A DNA stretch of 33,049 bases from a bacterium UBP2_UBA2255 (GTDB taxonomy: Bacteria; Edwardsbacteria; AC1; EtOH8), in the NCBI GenBank assembly GCA_002347565.1, contig DDXR01000044.1, forward strand, positions 1 through 33,049, read 5' to 3'. Made by a program: the position numbers and the translations under genes. A model generated the notes under the pieces. That model had not been told where the DNA came from. It saw only the letters and a program-made list of their open reading frames with translations, and did not search any database. Below are positions 22,585 to 29,900 of this stretch, in pieces. Numbering within the stretch: the first letter of the stretch is position 1; each line of letters opens with the position of its first letter.

Positions 22585-23340
22585 ATGTGGTTGATCGTGC
22601 TGGTCGTCTTCGGACTGTTCATCCTGGTCAACACCGTCAAGATCCTGCGCGAGTACGAGCGCGGCGTGGTGTTCCGGCTGGGACGCTATGTCGGCACCCG
22701 CGGCCCGGGGCTGATCATCCTGATCCCGCTGTTCGAGAAGATGGTCAAGGTCACCCTGCGCACCATCGCCCTGGACGTGCCGGCCCAGGAGGTGATCACC
22801 AAGGACAACGTCTCGGTCAAGGTCAACGCCGTGATGTACTTCCAGGTGTTCCAGCCGGACAAATCCATCATCGCGGTCGAGGACTTCATGTACGCCACCT
22901 CGCAAATGGGCCAGACCACCCTGCGCTCCATCCTGGGCGAGCACGAGCTTGATGACCTGCTCTCCAACCGCGAGAAGATCAACCAGACCCTGCAGAAGGT
23001 GATCGACGAGCGCACCGACCCCTGGGGCATCAAGGTGTCGGCGGTGGAGGTCAAGGACGTGGACCTGCCCGAGGGCATGCGGCGGGCCATGGCCAAGCAG
23101 GCCGAGGCCGAGCGCGAGCGCCGGGCCAAGGTGATCCACGCCGACGGCGAGTTCCAGGCGTCGGCCAAGCTGAAGGAAGCCGCCTCGGTGATGGCCGCCG
23201 AGCCGGTGACCGTGCAGCTGCGCTACCTGCAGACGCTGACCGAGATCGCGGTGGAGAAGAACTCCACCATCATCTTCCCGCTCCCGATCGAGTTCATGAA
23301 GTACTTCGCGCAGATCATCGACCGCAACGAGAAGAAGTAG
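22585..23340 (+). CDS. slipin (stomatin/SPFH family membrane protein)
   Basis: A 251-residue SPFH protein. An N-terminal membrane segment (about 2-18) is followed by the band-7 domain: YERGVVFRLGRY, GPGLIILIPLFEKMVKV, the ITKDNVSVKVNAVMYFQV strand and the helical EAERERRAKVIHADGEFQAS coiled coil. Slipins assemble into ring-like membrane scaffolds and are the usual partners and substrates of long NfeD proteases. ATG at 22585 has a strong AAAGGAG ribosome site, so the longer upstream frame, which overlaps the barrel gene, is rejected. A stable hairpin follows. Confidence 0.95.
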   Translation: MWLIVLVVFGLFILVNTVKILREYERGVVFRLGRYVGTRGPGLIILIPLFEKMVKVTLRTIALDVPAQEVITKDNVSVKVNAVMYFQVFQPDKSIIAVEDFMYATSQMGQTTLRSILGEHELDDLLSNREKINQTLQKVIDERTDPWGIKVSAVEVKDVDLPEGMRRAMAKQAEAERERRAKVIHADGEFQASAKLKEAASVMAAEPVTVQLRYLQTLTEIAVEKNSTIIFPLPIEFMKYFAQIIDRNEKK

Positions 23341-23351
23341 GGCGGATCAAC

Positions 23352-23381
23352 GAAGCGGCGGCCGGCAACGGCCGCCGCTTC
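23352..23381 (+). terminator. GC-rich hairpin after the slipin gene
   Basis: A perfect 13-bp stem (GAAGCGGCGGCCG and its complement) closes on a GCAA tetraloop of the stable GNRA class. No T-tract follows, so it may stabilise the 3' end rather than act as a simple intrinsic terminator. Confidence 0.55.
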
Positions 23382-23401
23382 ATGTAAGCACGAGCACCAT
23401 C

Positions 23402-24058
23402 ATGAAGATTCCATCTATCGCCCGATCAACCATTTTTTTAATCGCCCTTTTGATTGCCATCGTTGGATGCTCCCGCAGCAATCCGACCGGAAGTGGCGAT
23501 GTGCACTACGGTTATTTTCCGCTTCGCGCAGGGTCCTGGTGGCGGTACTCTCAATCCTCTGGCGACGGTATGTCTTTCACCAGCGACAGCCTGCGGAAAG
23601 ACGTGATCGGAACGCTGCCGGGCCCCGACGGCAACCCGTCCACCGCAGTCCAGGTCCAAACCTACGATACGATGCTTATGCCTGGCCACAATCCGAGCGG
23701 GATCGATACGAGTTACTATCGCAAACTGGGGTCCTCTCTTGAAGTGTACAACGAGTACCAGTCGACGTGGATCCTCGTGCACCGTTATCCCCTGACGATC
23801 GGTGCCGCATGGCTGGTGACACCACAATTCGACAGTCTGTACTGGGATTCGGTTCGGATCGTCGCGCAGGAAACCGTAATCGTGCCGGCCGGGACGTTCT
23901 ACGACTGCGTCAAGCTAAAAGACTGGAACAACTGGTGGAGTGATTATCAACACTACACCTGGCTGGCGCCTAATGTCGGCTTGGTTAAAGAGAGCACGGC
24001 CGTCGCCCCGATCGCCTATGGCGTTCGCACATTGCGCTCATACCGCATCGCTCACTAA
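23402..24058 (+). CDS. lipoprotein of unknown function
   Basis: A 218-residue predicted lipoprotein: the signal peptide ends in IVGC with Cys23. The mature part begins with YFPLRAGSWWRYS and contains ETVIVPAGTFYDCVKLKDW and LAPNVGLVKE. This arrangement recurs in secreted proteins of FCB-like bacteria, but I cannot name a function. It is rich in Trp and Tyr and probably all-beta. Base composition is less GC-rich than the neighbours. The ATG at 23402 has no strong ribosome site. A terminator follows directly, so it may be the last gene of the nfeD-slipin unit or stand alone. Confidence 0.75.
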   Translation: MKIPSIARSTIFLIALLIAIVGCSRSNPTGSGDVHYGYFPLRAGSWWRYSQSSGDGMSFTSDSLRKDVIGTLPGPDGNPSTAVQVQTYDTMLMPGHNPSGIDTSYYRKLGSSLEVYNEYQSTWILVHRYPLTIGAAWLVTPQFDSLYWDSVRIVAQETVIVPAGTFYDCVKLKDWNNWWSDYQHYTWLAPNVGLVKESTAVAPIAYGVRTLRSYRIAH

Positions 24059-24070
24059 GCCGTATTCTCG

Positions 24071-24108
24071 AAGCGAAAAAGCGCCCGTCTGACGGGCGCT
24101 TTTCGCTT
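24071..24108. terminator. terminator after the lipoprotein gene
   Basis: AAGCG plus A-rich AAAGCGCCCGT pairs with ACGGGCGCTTTTCGCTT with one bulged A around a 3-nt loop. The stem contains A and T runs on both strands, so it can serve both directions. Confidence 0.75.
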
Positions 24109-24143
24109 GCATGGGCCGGGGGTTTGTGCTTTAATTAGTCGTG

Positions 24144-24210
24144 CTGGATTCCCGATTTCCCGGGAATGACATAGTATGGGATTCTTCGCGTCTTTGTGTC
24201 TTTGTGTGAA
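24144..24210. repeat. two adjacent dispersed intergenic repeats
   Basis: CTGGATTCCCG ... CGGGAATGAC (24144-24170) is a familiar dispersed inverted repeat. It is followed by a TCTTTGTGTCTTTGTG-style element (24183-24210), related in style to the one at 19341-19366. Neither encodes protein. They lie between a terminator and the 3' end of the response-regulator gene. Confidence 0.6.
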
Positions 24211-24227
24211 AAGACCTTGGGCCAGCC

Positions 24228-24866
24228 CTAATACCGGTGGGCCTTGAACGAGCCCTCCTCCCAGGACAGCAGCAGGAAGATGCTGTAGGGCGAGAACTGG
24301 CCCTCCAGGCTGCACTTGTCGATGGCGCCGTGCTCCAGGTAGATGCAGCCCCGCTTGCCGACCTCGTTGACCAGCTCGATGTAGCCGCTCCAGCCGCCGA
24401 TGGAGAACAGGTCCAGCGTCTTGAAGATGCTGATCCGCGCCAGGTCGCCCTCCAGGTCCCGGGCCTTGCGGGCCAGGGTCAGTCTGGCCTTGGCCGCGTA
24501 CTTCAGCCGCAGGTCGATGGCCTTGAACAGCTCCTCGCGCTTCATCGGCTTGACTAGGTACTTGGCCGCGCCCACGGCGAAGCCGTGGATGATGCTGGCC
24601 TTGTCGGCCTTGGCCGACAGCAGGATCACCGGGATGTGCCACAGCTTGGGGTCGCGCTTGACATTGCGGCACAGCTCGTAGCCGTCCATCAGCGGCATCA
24701 TGATGTCGGAGAGGATCAGGTCGGGCGCCTGCTGGCGGGCCTGGGCCAGCCCCTCCTCGCCGTTGACCGCCGTGCGGACCGCGTAGCCGCCGGTCTTGAG
24801 CTGGACCTCCAGCACCCGCGCCATGCTGCTGTCGTCTTCGACGATCAGGACGTCGTACGTCTCCAT
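24228..24866 (-). CDS. response regulator with C-terminal PATAN (DUF4388) domain
   Basis: A 212-residue two-component response regulator. Residues 1-120 are a receiver domain with the acidic pair in VLIVEDD, phosphoacceptor Asp in LILSDIMMPLMDGYE, conserved Ser in VILLSAKAD and Lys in YLVKPMKREEL. The C-terminal part (about 145-212) has GGWSGYIELVNEVGKRGCIYLEHGAI and LLSWEEGSF, which fit the PATAN/DUF4388 fold, a protein-interaction domain frequent in Deltaproteobacteria and related groups. No kinase is adjacent, so its partner lies elsewhere. The ATG at 24866 falls at the predicted transcription start, so the mRNA may be leaderless. The longer upstream frame overlaps the promoter and is rejected. 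Confidence 0.9.
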   Translation of the reverse strand: METYDVLIVEDDSSMARVLEVQLKTGGYAVRTAVNGEEGLAQARQQAPDLILSDIMMPLMDGYELCRNVKRDPKLWHIPVILLSAKADKASIIHGFAVGAAKYLVKPMKREELFKAIDLRLKYAAKARLTLARKARDLEGDLARISIFKTLDLFSIGGWSGYIELVNEVGKRGCIYLEHGAIDKCSLEGQFSPYSIFLLLSWEEGSFKAHRY

Positions 24867-24872
24867 GGCAAT

Positions 24873-24901
24873 ATTGTAATGCAATCCCGTGAAAAGTTCA
24901 A
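24873..24901 (-). promoter_or_regulatory. promoter of the response-regulator gene
   Basis: On the minus strand TTGAAC (24901-24896), a 17-bp spacer and TACAAT (24878-24873). The +1 should fall within a base or two of the ATG at 24866. The box overlaps the 5' end of the divergent gene starting at 24889. Confidence 0.65.
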
Positions 24902-25230
24902 CTGGAAAATGCGGTCCGGCCGGCGGCGACACGCTGGCCGAGCGCATCAAGCGGGTGATCCGGCGCATCCCGCGCGGCCGGGTGGCGAGCTACGGCCAGA
25001 TCGCCGCGCTGTCCGGGCATCCCCGGGCCGCCCGCACCGTGGTGTGGATCCTGCATTCCTCGTCGGGGAAGGCGCGGTTGCCCTGGCACCGGGTGATCAA
25101 CTCGCGCGGGACGATCTCGCTGCGGCCCGGCTGCGGCTGCGAGGAGCAACGGGCGAGGCTGACCGCCGAGGGCGTCGGGTTCGACAGCGCGGGCCGGGTT
25201 GACCTGCGCCGGCACGGGTGGCGGCCGTAG
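24889..25230 (+). CDS. alkyltransferase-like protein (ATL), cysteine replaced by tryptophan
   Basis: A 113-residue protein with the DNA-binding domain of O6-alkylguanine-DNA alkyltransferase: VASYGQIAALSGHPRAARTVVWIL and then PWHRVINSRGTISL. The active-site motif PCHRV reads PWHRV (Trp66), so it cannot accept an alkyl group. Proteins with this change are ATLs, which bind O6-alkylguanine and hand the lesion to nucleotide excision repair. Residues Tyr35 and Arg49 match the flipping pair. The start GTG at 24889 has no ribosome site and lies 22 bp from the divergent response regulator. An intrinsic terminator follows. Confidence 0.88.
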   Translation: MKSSTGKCGPAGGDTLAERIKRVIRRIPRGRVASYGQIAALSGHPRAARTVVWILHSSSGKARLPWHRVINSRGTISLRPGCGCEEQRARLTAEGVGFDSAGRVDLRRHGWRP

Positions 25231-25245
25231 GTCGCCGCGCTCCAC

Positions 25246-25266
25246 GCCGCTGGTGGCGGCTTTTTT
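25246..25266 (+). terminator. intrinsic terminator after the ATL gene
   Basis: GCCGC, a TGGTG loop, GCGGC and then six T bases (25261-25266). Confidence 0.8.
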
Positions 25267-25267
25267 A

Positions 25268-25296
25268 TTGACAAACCAGACCGTTTGTACTATTCT
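25268..25296 (+). promoter_or_regulatory. promoter of gatE
   Basis: TTGACA (25268-25273), a 17-bp spacer and TATTCT (25291-25296) begin immediately after the ATL terminator and 31 bp before the gatE start. No ribosome site is evident in the short leader. Confidence 0.7.
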
Positions 25297-25326
25297 TATT
25301 GATTATCATTCTCGCCGCATCGCCGC

Positions 25327-27297
25327 ATGAAACAGCCGATCGATCCCATCGCGAACTACGAGGCGACCCGCCGGGCCGTGGGCTACGTGCCGCGGGCCCG
25401 GGCCGACCAGGCGACCTACGACGCCCTGGGCTTCATGTCCGGACTGGAGGTGCACCAGCAGCTGCTCACCGGCCAGAAGCTGTTCTGCCGCTGCCCGGCC
25501 GGCATCTATCAGGGCCCGGATGACTACGACGCCGAGATCATCCGCCACATGCGGCCCACCCTCTCCGAGCTGGGCGAATACGACGGCACCGCCCTGATGG
25601 AGTTCAAGACCCGCAAGCAGATCGTCTACCGCATCAAGAGCCGCACCGCCTGCACCTACGAGGTGGACGACACCCCGCCCTTCCCGCTCAACCGCCAGGC
25701 CCTGGACATCGCCATCGAGATCGCCCTGCTCTCCCGCCTCAAGATCGTGGGCGAGGTCCACATCACCCGCAAGCAGTACCTGGATGGCAGCATCCCCACG
25801 GGCTTCCAGCGCACCGCCATCATCGGGGTCGAGGGCGAGATTCCGCTGAAACGCGGGCCGGTACGGCTGATCCAGCTGTCGCTGGAGGAGGACTCCTGCC
25901 GCGAGGTGTCGGACATCGGCCACGTCCGCACCTACCGCACCGACCGGCTGGGCATGCCGCTGATCGAGACCGTCACCTACCCGGACATGAAAAACCCGGA
26001 CGAGGTGCGCGAGGCCTGCGACTACATCCGGTTTTTGAACCGCAGCACCGGCAAGGTGCGCACCGGCATCGGCGCCGGCCGCCAGGACGTCAACGTCTCC
26101 TGCCGCGGCGGCACCAGGGTGGAGATCAAGGGCGTGTCGCACACGGCCTGGATCCCGGAGCTGACGCACAACGAGTGCTTCCGGCAGTGGGCGCTGCTCG
26201 AGATCAGGAGGGAGCTGCTCGCGCGCGTCCCCGACCCCGCCGCCTGGAAGCCGTCCTCGGTCCGGGTGCGGGTGCTGACCTGGGGGCTGCGAAGCCCCGC
26301 GCTGCGGGCCCTGCGGGAACGGGGACAGATCATGGTGGCCGTCAACCTGCCCGGCTTCGCCGGAGCGCTGTCGCACTTCACCCAGCCCGGCCAGTGCTTC
26401 GCCGACGAGCTCGCCGGCCGGCTGAAGGTGATCGCCTGCCTGGAGCGCCCCAACATGGACCATTCGGAGGCGGCCGTGCCGGCCATCTCCGCCGGCGACT
26501 GGGCAAGGATCAAGCAGGAGCTCACGCCGTCCGACGGCGACGCCCAGCTGGTGTTTTGGGGGCCGGAAGAGGACATCAAGACCGCGCTAGAGACGGTGGA
26601 GGAGCGCTGCCGGATGGCCTTCGCCGGCGTGCCCAACGAGACGAGACAACCGCTGGCCGACGGCACCACGGTGTTCGAGCGGGTGCTGCCCGGCGCCGAC
26701 CGGATGTACCCGGACACCGACAGCAAGCCGATCCCGCTGGAGGATGCCCACATCGAGCGTATCCGGCCCAGCGTCCCCACCGAGGTGTCGGCCCGCTACC
26801 AGCAGATGAAAACCTGGGGCGTGCCCGAGAACTGTTACGCCTACATCTTCACCCGCAACCTGTTCCCGGTGATCGAGCGGGTGGTAAGCGAGCTGGGCTT
26901 CGGCCCGGTGTTCGTGGGCACCGTGTTCGGCCAGACCCTCAAGCACATCGAGGGGCATCACCAGACCACGCCCGACTTCACCTACAACAAGGTCTACGGC
27001 CTGTTCAAGTACGTCAAGGAGCAGGGCCTGGCGCCCGAGATCATCCGCGCCATGCTGCCGGTGCTCTACCAGCACCCCAAGATGGACTTCGAGTCGATCC
27101 TGACCAGCATCAACTTCAAGCGCGTGGCCGAGGACGAGATCCTCTCGAAAGTGCCGTTCCTGAAGGAGAAGATACGATCGACGCGCGTTTCCACTGATCC
27201 CTCGATTGAACCTCATTGGATCATGGGGCAGCTGCGCACCTCCGCGCTGGGGAACATCGGGCTGACCGGATTAAGCAAGACCATAGAACACGGATGA
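25327..27297 (+). CDS. gatE: archaeal-type Glu-tRNA(Gln) amidotransferase subunit E
   Basis: A 656-residue GatE. With GatD it would convert Glu-tRNA(Gln) to Gln-tRNA(Gln) using ammonia made by GatD. The kinase/amidotransferase cradle begins with FMSGLEVHQQL (about residue 36) and KLFCRCP, and continues with LIQLSLEEDSC and GRQDVNVSCRGG. The length, the AspRS-like insertion (about residues 310-460, around DAQLVFWGPEEDIKTALE and FERVLPGADRMYPDTDS) and the continuous VEIKGVSHTAWIPELTHNE motif mark it as GatE rather than bacterial GatB (about 480). A helical tail follows from about 540. GatDE is regarded as an archaeal system. Codon use and GC match the bacterial neighbours. The stop codon lies inside a dispersed repeat, so the last residues may be altered. 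Confidence 0.93.
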   Translation: MKQPIDPIANYEATRRAVGYVPRARADQATYDALGFMSGLEVHQQLLTGQKLFCRCPAGIYQGPDDYDAEIIRHMRPTLSELGEYDGTALMEFKTRKQIVYRIKSRTACTYEVDDTPPFPLNRQALDIAIEIALLSRLKIVGEVHITRKQYLDGSIPTGFQRTAIIGVEGEIPLKRGPVRLIQLSLEEDSCREVSDIGHVRTYRTDRLGMPLIETVTYPDMKNPDEVREACDYIRFLNRSTGKVRTGIGAGRQDVNVSCRGGTRVEIKGVSHTAWIPELTHNECFRQWALLEIRRELLARVPDPAAWKPSSVRVRVLTWGLRSPALRALRERGQIMVAVNLPGFAGALSHFTQPGQCFADELAGRLKVIACLERPNMDHSEAAVPAISAGDWARIKQELTPSDGDAQLVFWGPEEDIKTALETVEERCRMAFAGVPNETRQPLADGTTVFERVLPGADRMYPDTDSKPIPLEDAHIERIRPSVPTEVSARYQQMKTWGVPENCYAYIFTRNLFPVIERVVSELGFGPVFVGTVFGQTLKHIEGHHQTTPDFTYNKVYGLFKYVKEQGLAPEIIRAMLPVLYQHPKMDFESILTSINFKRVAEDEILSKVPFLKEKIRSTRVSTDPSIEPHWIMGQLRTSALGNIGLTGLSKTIEHG

Positions 27298-27748
27298 CAC
27301 GGATCAGTTTAATTTTCACGGATCTTTCGACATGAAACATGGCGAAACCACGGATAAGGTTCTGGCCGCCTTCTATGCGGTCTATAATACCTTAGGATAT
27401 GGTTTCCTTGAGAAGGTCTACGAAAATGCGATGTATGCAGAACTCACGGAAATGGGCGTACAATGCGACCGTCAAGTACCGGTCAAAGTCACCTATAAAG
27501 GAAAACTAGTCGGGGAGTATTTTGCCGACCTTGTGGTTGAAAGCACGGTGATTGTCGAATTGAAGTGCGCCGAGACGATTGGGTACGAGCATGAGGTACA
27601 ATTGGTCAACTACCTCAAGGCTACCGGCCATGAGGTAGGGCTGTTGTTGAATTTCGGCAAAAAACCGCAGATCCGAAGGAAAATATTTACACCGTAAGAA
27701 TGATTTGATCCGCGGGGATCTGTCTTATCCGTACAATCCGTGTTCAAT
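27283..27748. repeat. inverted-repeat-flanked cassette between gatE and gatD
   Basis: The 22-bp ends (27283-27304 and the reverse complement of 27727-27748) match at 18 of 22 positions; both carry the GAACACGGAT core. They enclose the GxxExxY gene. The left end overlaps the gatE stop. I recognise the ACACGGAT motif as a dispersed element of environmental genomes, so the unit may be a mobile or recombined cassette. Confidence 0.6.
27332..27697 (+). CDS. GxxExxY protein, PD-(D/E)XK-like
   Basis: A 121-residue protein of the GxxExxY family. The name-giving motif is GFLEKVY (Gly24 to Tyr30). The strand EYFADLVVESTVIVELKC provides Asp66, Glu76 and Lys78, the arrangement of PD-(D/E)XK nuclease-like folds, though activity is unproven. 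The C-terminal motif is GLLLNFG. Base composition is well below that of gatE and gatD on either side, which suggests recent insertion. Such small genes are scattered between unrelated genes in many uncultured bacteria. No clear ribosome site precedes the ATG at 27332. Confidence 0.9.
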   Translation: MKHGETTDKVLAAFYAVYNTLGYGFLEKVYENAMYAELTEMGVQCDRQVPVKVTYKGKLVGEYFADLVVESTVIVELKCAETIGYEHEVQLVNYLKATGHEVGLLLNFGKKPQIRRKIFTP

Positions 27749-27761
27749 AGTTAAGGAATAT

Positions 27762-29147
27762 ATGGCTGACGACATTTTCCAGGGATACAAGGGCGCGGGG
27801 CTCGAGGTCCTCAAGAAGTTCAACGTCCGGGTGTGGGGCCAGGCCGAGGTGGAGACCACCCGCGGCCCGTTCCAGGGCACGGTGCTGCCCCGCGCCGACC
27901 AGGACGACGACCGCCACATCGTGCTCAAGATCGCCACCGGCTACAACATCGGCGTCGACATCGCCACCATCACGGCGATGCGCGAGACCGGCTACAAGAA
28001 GGCCAACTACAAGATCCCGGAGAAGCAGTTCCCGGTGACGCCCGGCCTGCCGGCGGTGAAGCTGCTGGGCACCGGCGGCACCATCGCCAGCAGGCTGGAC
28101 TACCGCACCGGCGCGGTGATCCCGGCCTTCACCCCGGGCGAGCTCTACGGCGCGGTGCCGGAGCTGGCCGACATCTGCAACCTGACCACCGAGAAGCTGT
28201 TCGCGGTGTTCTCCGAGAACATGGGGCCGGAGCAGTACAAGGCCCTGGCCGTGGCCATCGGCAGGGAGATCGAGAACGGCATCGACGGCATCGTGATCGG
28301 CCACGGCACCGACACCATGCACTACACCGCCGCCGCGCTGACCTTCATGGTGCAGGATCCGCCGGTGCCCATCGTGATGGTGGGCTCCCAGCGCAGCTCC
28401 GACCGGCCCAGTTCCGACGCCGCTCTCAACCTGATGCACGCCACCACCGCCGCCGGGCACGGCGGCATCGCCGAGGTGATGGTCTGCATGTTCGGACCGA
28501 CTTCGGACGAATACGGCTTTCTGCACCGCGGCACCCGCGTCCGTAAGATGCACTCTTCCTACCGCTCCACCTTCCGCACCATCGGCGACACGCCGCTGGC
28601 CACCGTCACCCGGGCAGGAGTCAAGCCGATCAAGCAGGATTTCAAGCCCCGGCGCCGCGACCGCAAGGCAGTGATCAGGCCGTTCTTCGAGGAGAAGGTG
28701 GCCATGATCTACTACTACACCAACATGCAGCCGGACATGATCGACTCGCTGGTGGAGCACGGCTACAAGGGGATCATCATCATCGGCACCGGGCTGGGGC
28801 ACGTCAACAAGCCGCTGTATCCGGCCATCGAGCGGGCGGTGGCCAAGGGCGTCCACGTCTTCATGACGGTGCAGACGCTGTGGGGCTACGTCCACATGTT
28901 CGTCTACGACACCGGACGCGACCTGATGGCTAAGGGCGTGGTGCCGCTGGAGAACATGCTGCCGGAGGTGGCCTACATCAAGCTGGGCTGGGTGCTGGGC
29001 CAGACCCGGGACCGCGATGAGGTCCGCCGGATGATGCTGGCGCCGATCAACGACGACATCACCCCGCGCGAGCCCTACAACGGCTACCTGGTTTATCAGG
29101 GCGGGGTGCCGGAGGTGGAGGAATTCGTCCGGAAGGTGCACAAGTAG
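27762..29147 (+). CDS. gatD: archaeal-type Glu-tRNA(Gln) amidotransferase subunit D
   Basis: A 461-residue GatD, the asparaginase-like glutaminase that frees ammonia for GatE. After an N-terminal domain (about 1-95) comes the type I asparaginase module. It has GTGGTIAS (103-110) with nucleophile Thr107, HGTDTM (181-186) with Thr183 and Asp184, and Lys262 in RVRKMHSSYRSTF. The spacing Thr107 to Thr183 equals that known for archaeal GatD (Thr101 to Thr177). The C-terminal part contains GYKGIIIIGTGLGHV. The length exceeds plain asparaginases (about 330), which supports GatD. The ATG at 27762 has AAGGA upstream. It was probably once adjacent to gatE before the cassette entered. Confidence 0.94.
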   Translation: MADDIFQGYKGAGLEVLKKFNVRVWGQAEVETTRGPFQGTVLPRADQDDDRHIVLKIATGYNIGVDIATITAMRETGYKKANYKIPEKQFPVTPGLPAVKLLGTGGTIASRLDYRTGAVIPAFTPGELYGAVPELADICNLTTEKLFAVFSENMGPEQYKALAVAIGREIENGIDGIVIGHGTDTMHYTAAALTFMVQDPPVPIVMVGSQRSSDRPSSDAALNLMHATTAAGHGGIAEVMVCMFGPTSDEYGFLHRGTRVRKMHSSYRSTFRTIGDTPLATVTRAGVKPIKQDFKPRRRDRKAVIRPFFEEKVAMIYYYTNMQPDMIDSLVEHGYKGIIIIGTGLGHVNKPLYPAIERAVAKGVHVFMTVQTLWGYVHMFVYDTGRDLMAKGVVPLENMLPEVAYIKLGWVLGQTRDRDEVRRMMLAPINDDITPREPYNGYLVYQGGVPEVEEFVRKVHK

Positions 29148-29157
29148 TTCACTGCGA

Positions 29158-29180
29158 TTTAACCGCAGAGGGCGCAGAGA
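29158..29180. repeat. dispersed CGCAGAG-type intergenic repeat
   Basis: TTTAACCGCAGAGGGCGCAG and following bases form a familiar dispersed motif, directly after gatD. It is short and unpaired. Confidence 0.45.
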
Positions 29181-29186
29181 CGACAG

Positions 29187-29324
29187 ATGCAATTGATCAG
29201 CCAGACCCCATTTAAAGCCTCCCTGATGGGCGTGGTCCAGGGCGTCATCGGCCATTACGGGCTGGGGCACTCTGCCAGTAAGTACGGCATGGCGCTGGAC
29301 CGGGGGTTCGCCGGCACTCGCTAA
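29187..29324 (+). CDS. possible 45-residue ORF, doubtful
   Basis: An open frame of 45 codons begins with ATG at 29187 (second in-frame ATG 29226) and contains GVVQGVIGHYGLGHSASKYG. There is no good ribosome site or promoter and I recognise no family. The remaining bases up to 29449 hold nothing else I can identify. It could be a remnant of a larger gene. Confidence 0.2.
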   Translation: MQLISQTPFKASLMGVVQGVIGHYGLGHSASKYGMALDRGFAGTR

Positions 29325-29449
29325 AGACAAACAAAACGGGACACATGGCCAAGTACAGCCAATGAGGGGCAGATTCCGGGGGGTCGGCAACCTTTGCCCG
29401 GTCGGCATCATGCAAAACCGGAACTGATCAGGGGAAGGAGCCAAGGGGC

Positions 29450-29668
29450 ATGAACACCCAACAACTGGCTCTCCGCGCCGGAACGGCCCTGGTGGGCCTG
29501 ATACTGCTCTATTCCGCCTTCGATCAGATGCGCACCGGGGAGACCCATGGCCTGGCGGGAAAGGGCCGGGTGAGCCGGGAAGCGGAGCCGGGTTATTTCT
29601 TCATGCTACTGGCGGGCAGGATCGTCCTGGGCTTGACGGGGGTTGTCCTGGCCCTGGCGATAAAATAG
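29450..29668 (+). CDS. small two-helix membrane protein
   Basis: A 72-residue protein with two predicted membrane helices (about residues 11-25 and 50-70) joined by a charged loop with GETHGLAGKGRVSREAEPG. A clear ribosome site (AAGGAG, about 8 nt before ATG) supports it. I do not recognise the family. It sits in a sparse region after gatD, with no co-directional partner close by. Confidence 0.6.
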   Translation: MNTQQLALRAGTALVGLILLYSAFDQMRTGETHGLAGKGRVSREAEPGYFFMLLAGRIVLGLTGVVLALAIK

Positions 29669-29696
29669 GCGCCAGGACTTCGGAGGCCGAGGATAA

Positions 29697-29853
29697 ATGG
29701 CCGCGTGCAGAATATGCGGTGCCGATTCCGAGGGCTCGATCGCCAAGGAGCGGGGGACCATCTGGCGGCCATCATCGCCCGCTGTGACCGGCCCTGGGAC
29801 AAGAAGGACCGCTGCCCGGCGCAACGGGAGCATTCCGTGGGCTCGAGGGACTG
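29697..29853 (+). pseudogene. possible frameshifted small cysteine-rich gene
   Basis: One frame begins MAACRICGADSEGSIAKERG, a zinc-knuckle-like start. The continuation that looks like protein (DHLAAIIARCDRPWDKKDRC) lies in a different frame from about 29753 and ends at a TGA near 29853. A single indel in the run of five G bases at 29752-29756 would join them. I cannot confirm homology; a sequencing error would look the same. Confidence 0.3.
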
Positions 29854-29900
29854 AACCTTAAGACGGGGTAACCAACATTGTATGCCGGCACCTGGCGGTC

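Noticed and set aside
29341..29370. ATGGCCAAGTACAGCCAATGA read as the start (MAKYSQ) of a small basic protein
   Set aside because: Only six codons, then a stop, and no matching continuation in other frames.
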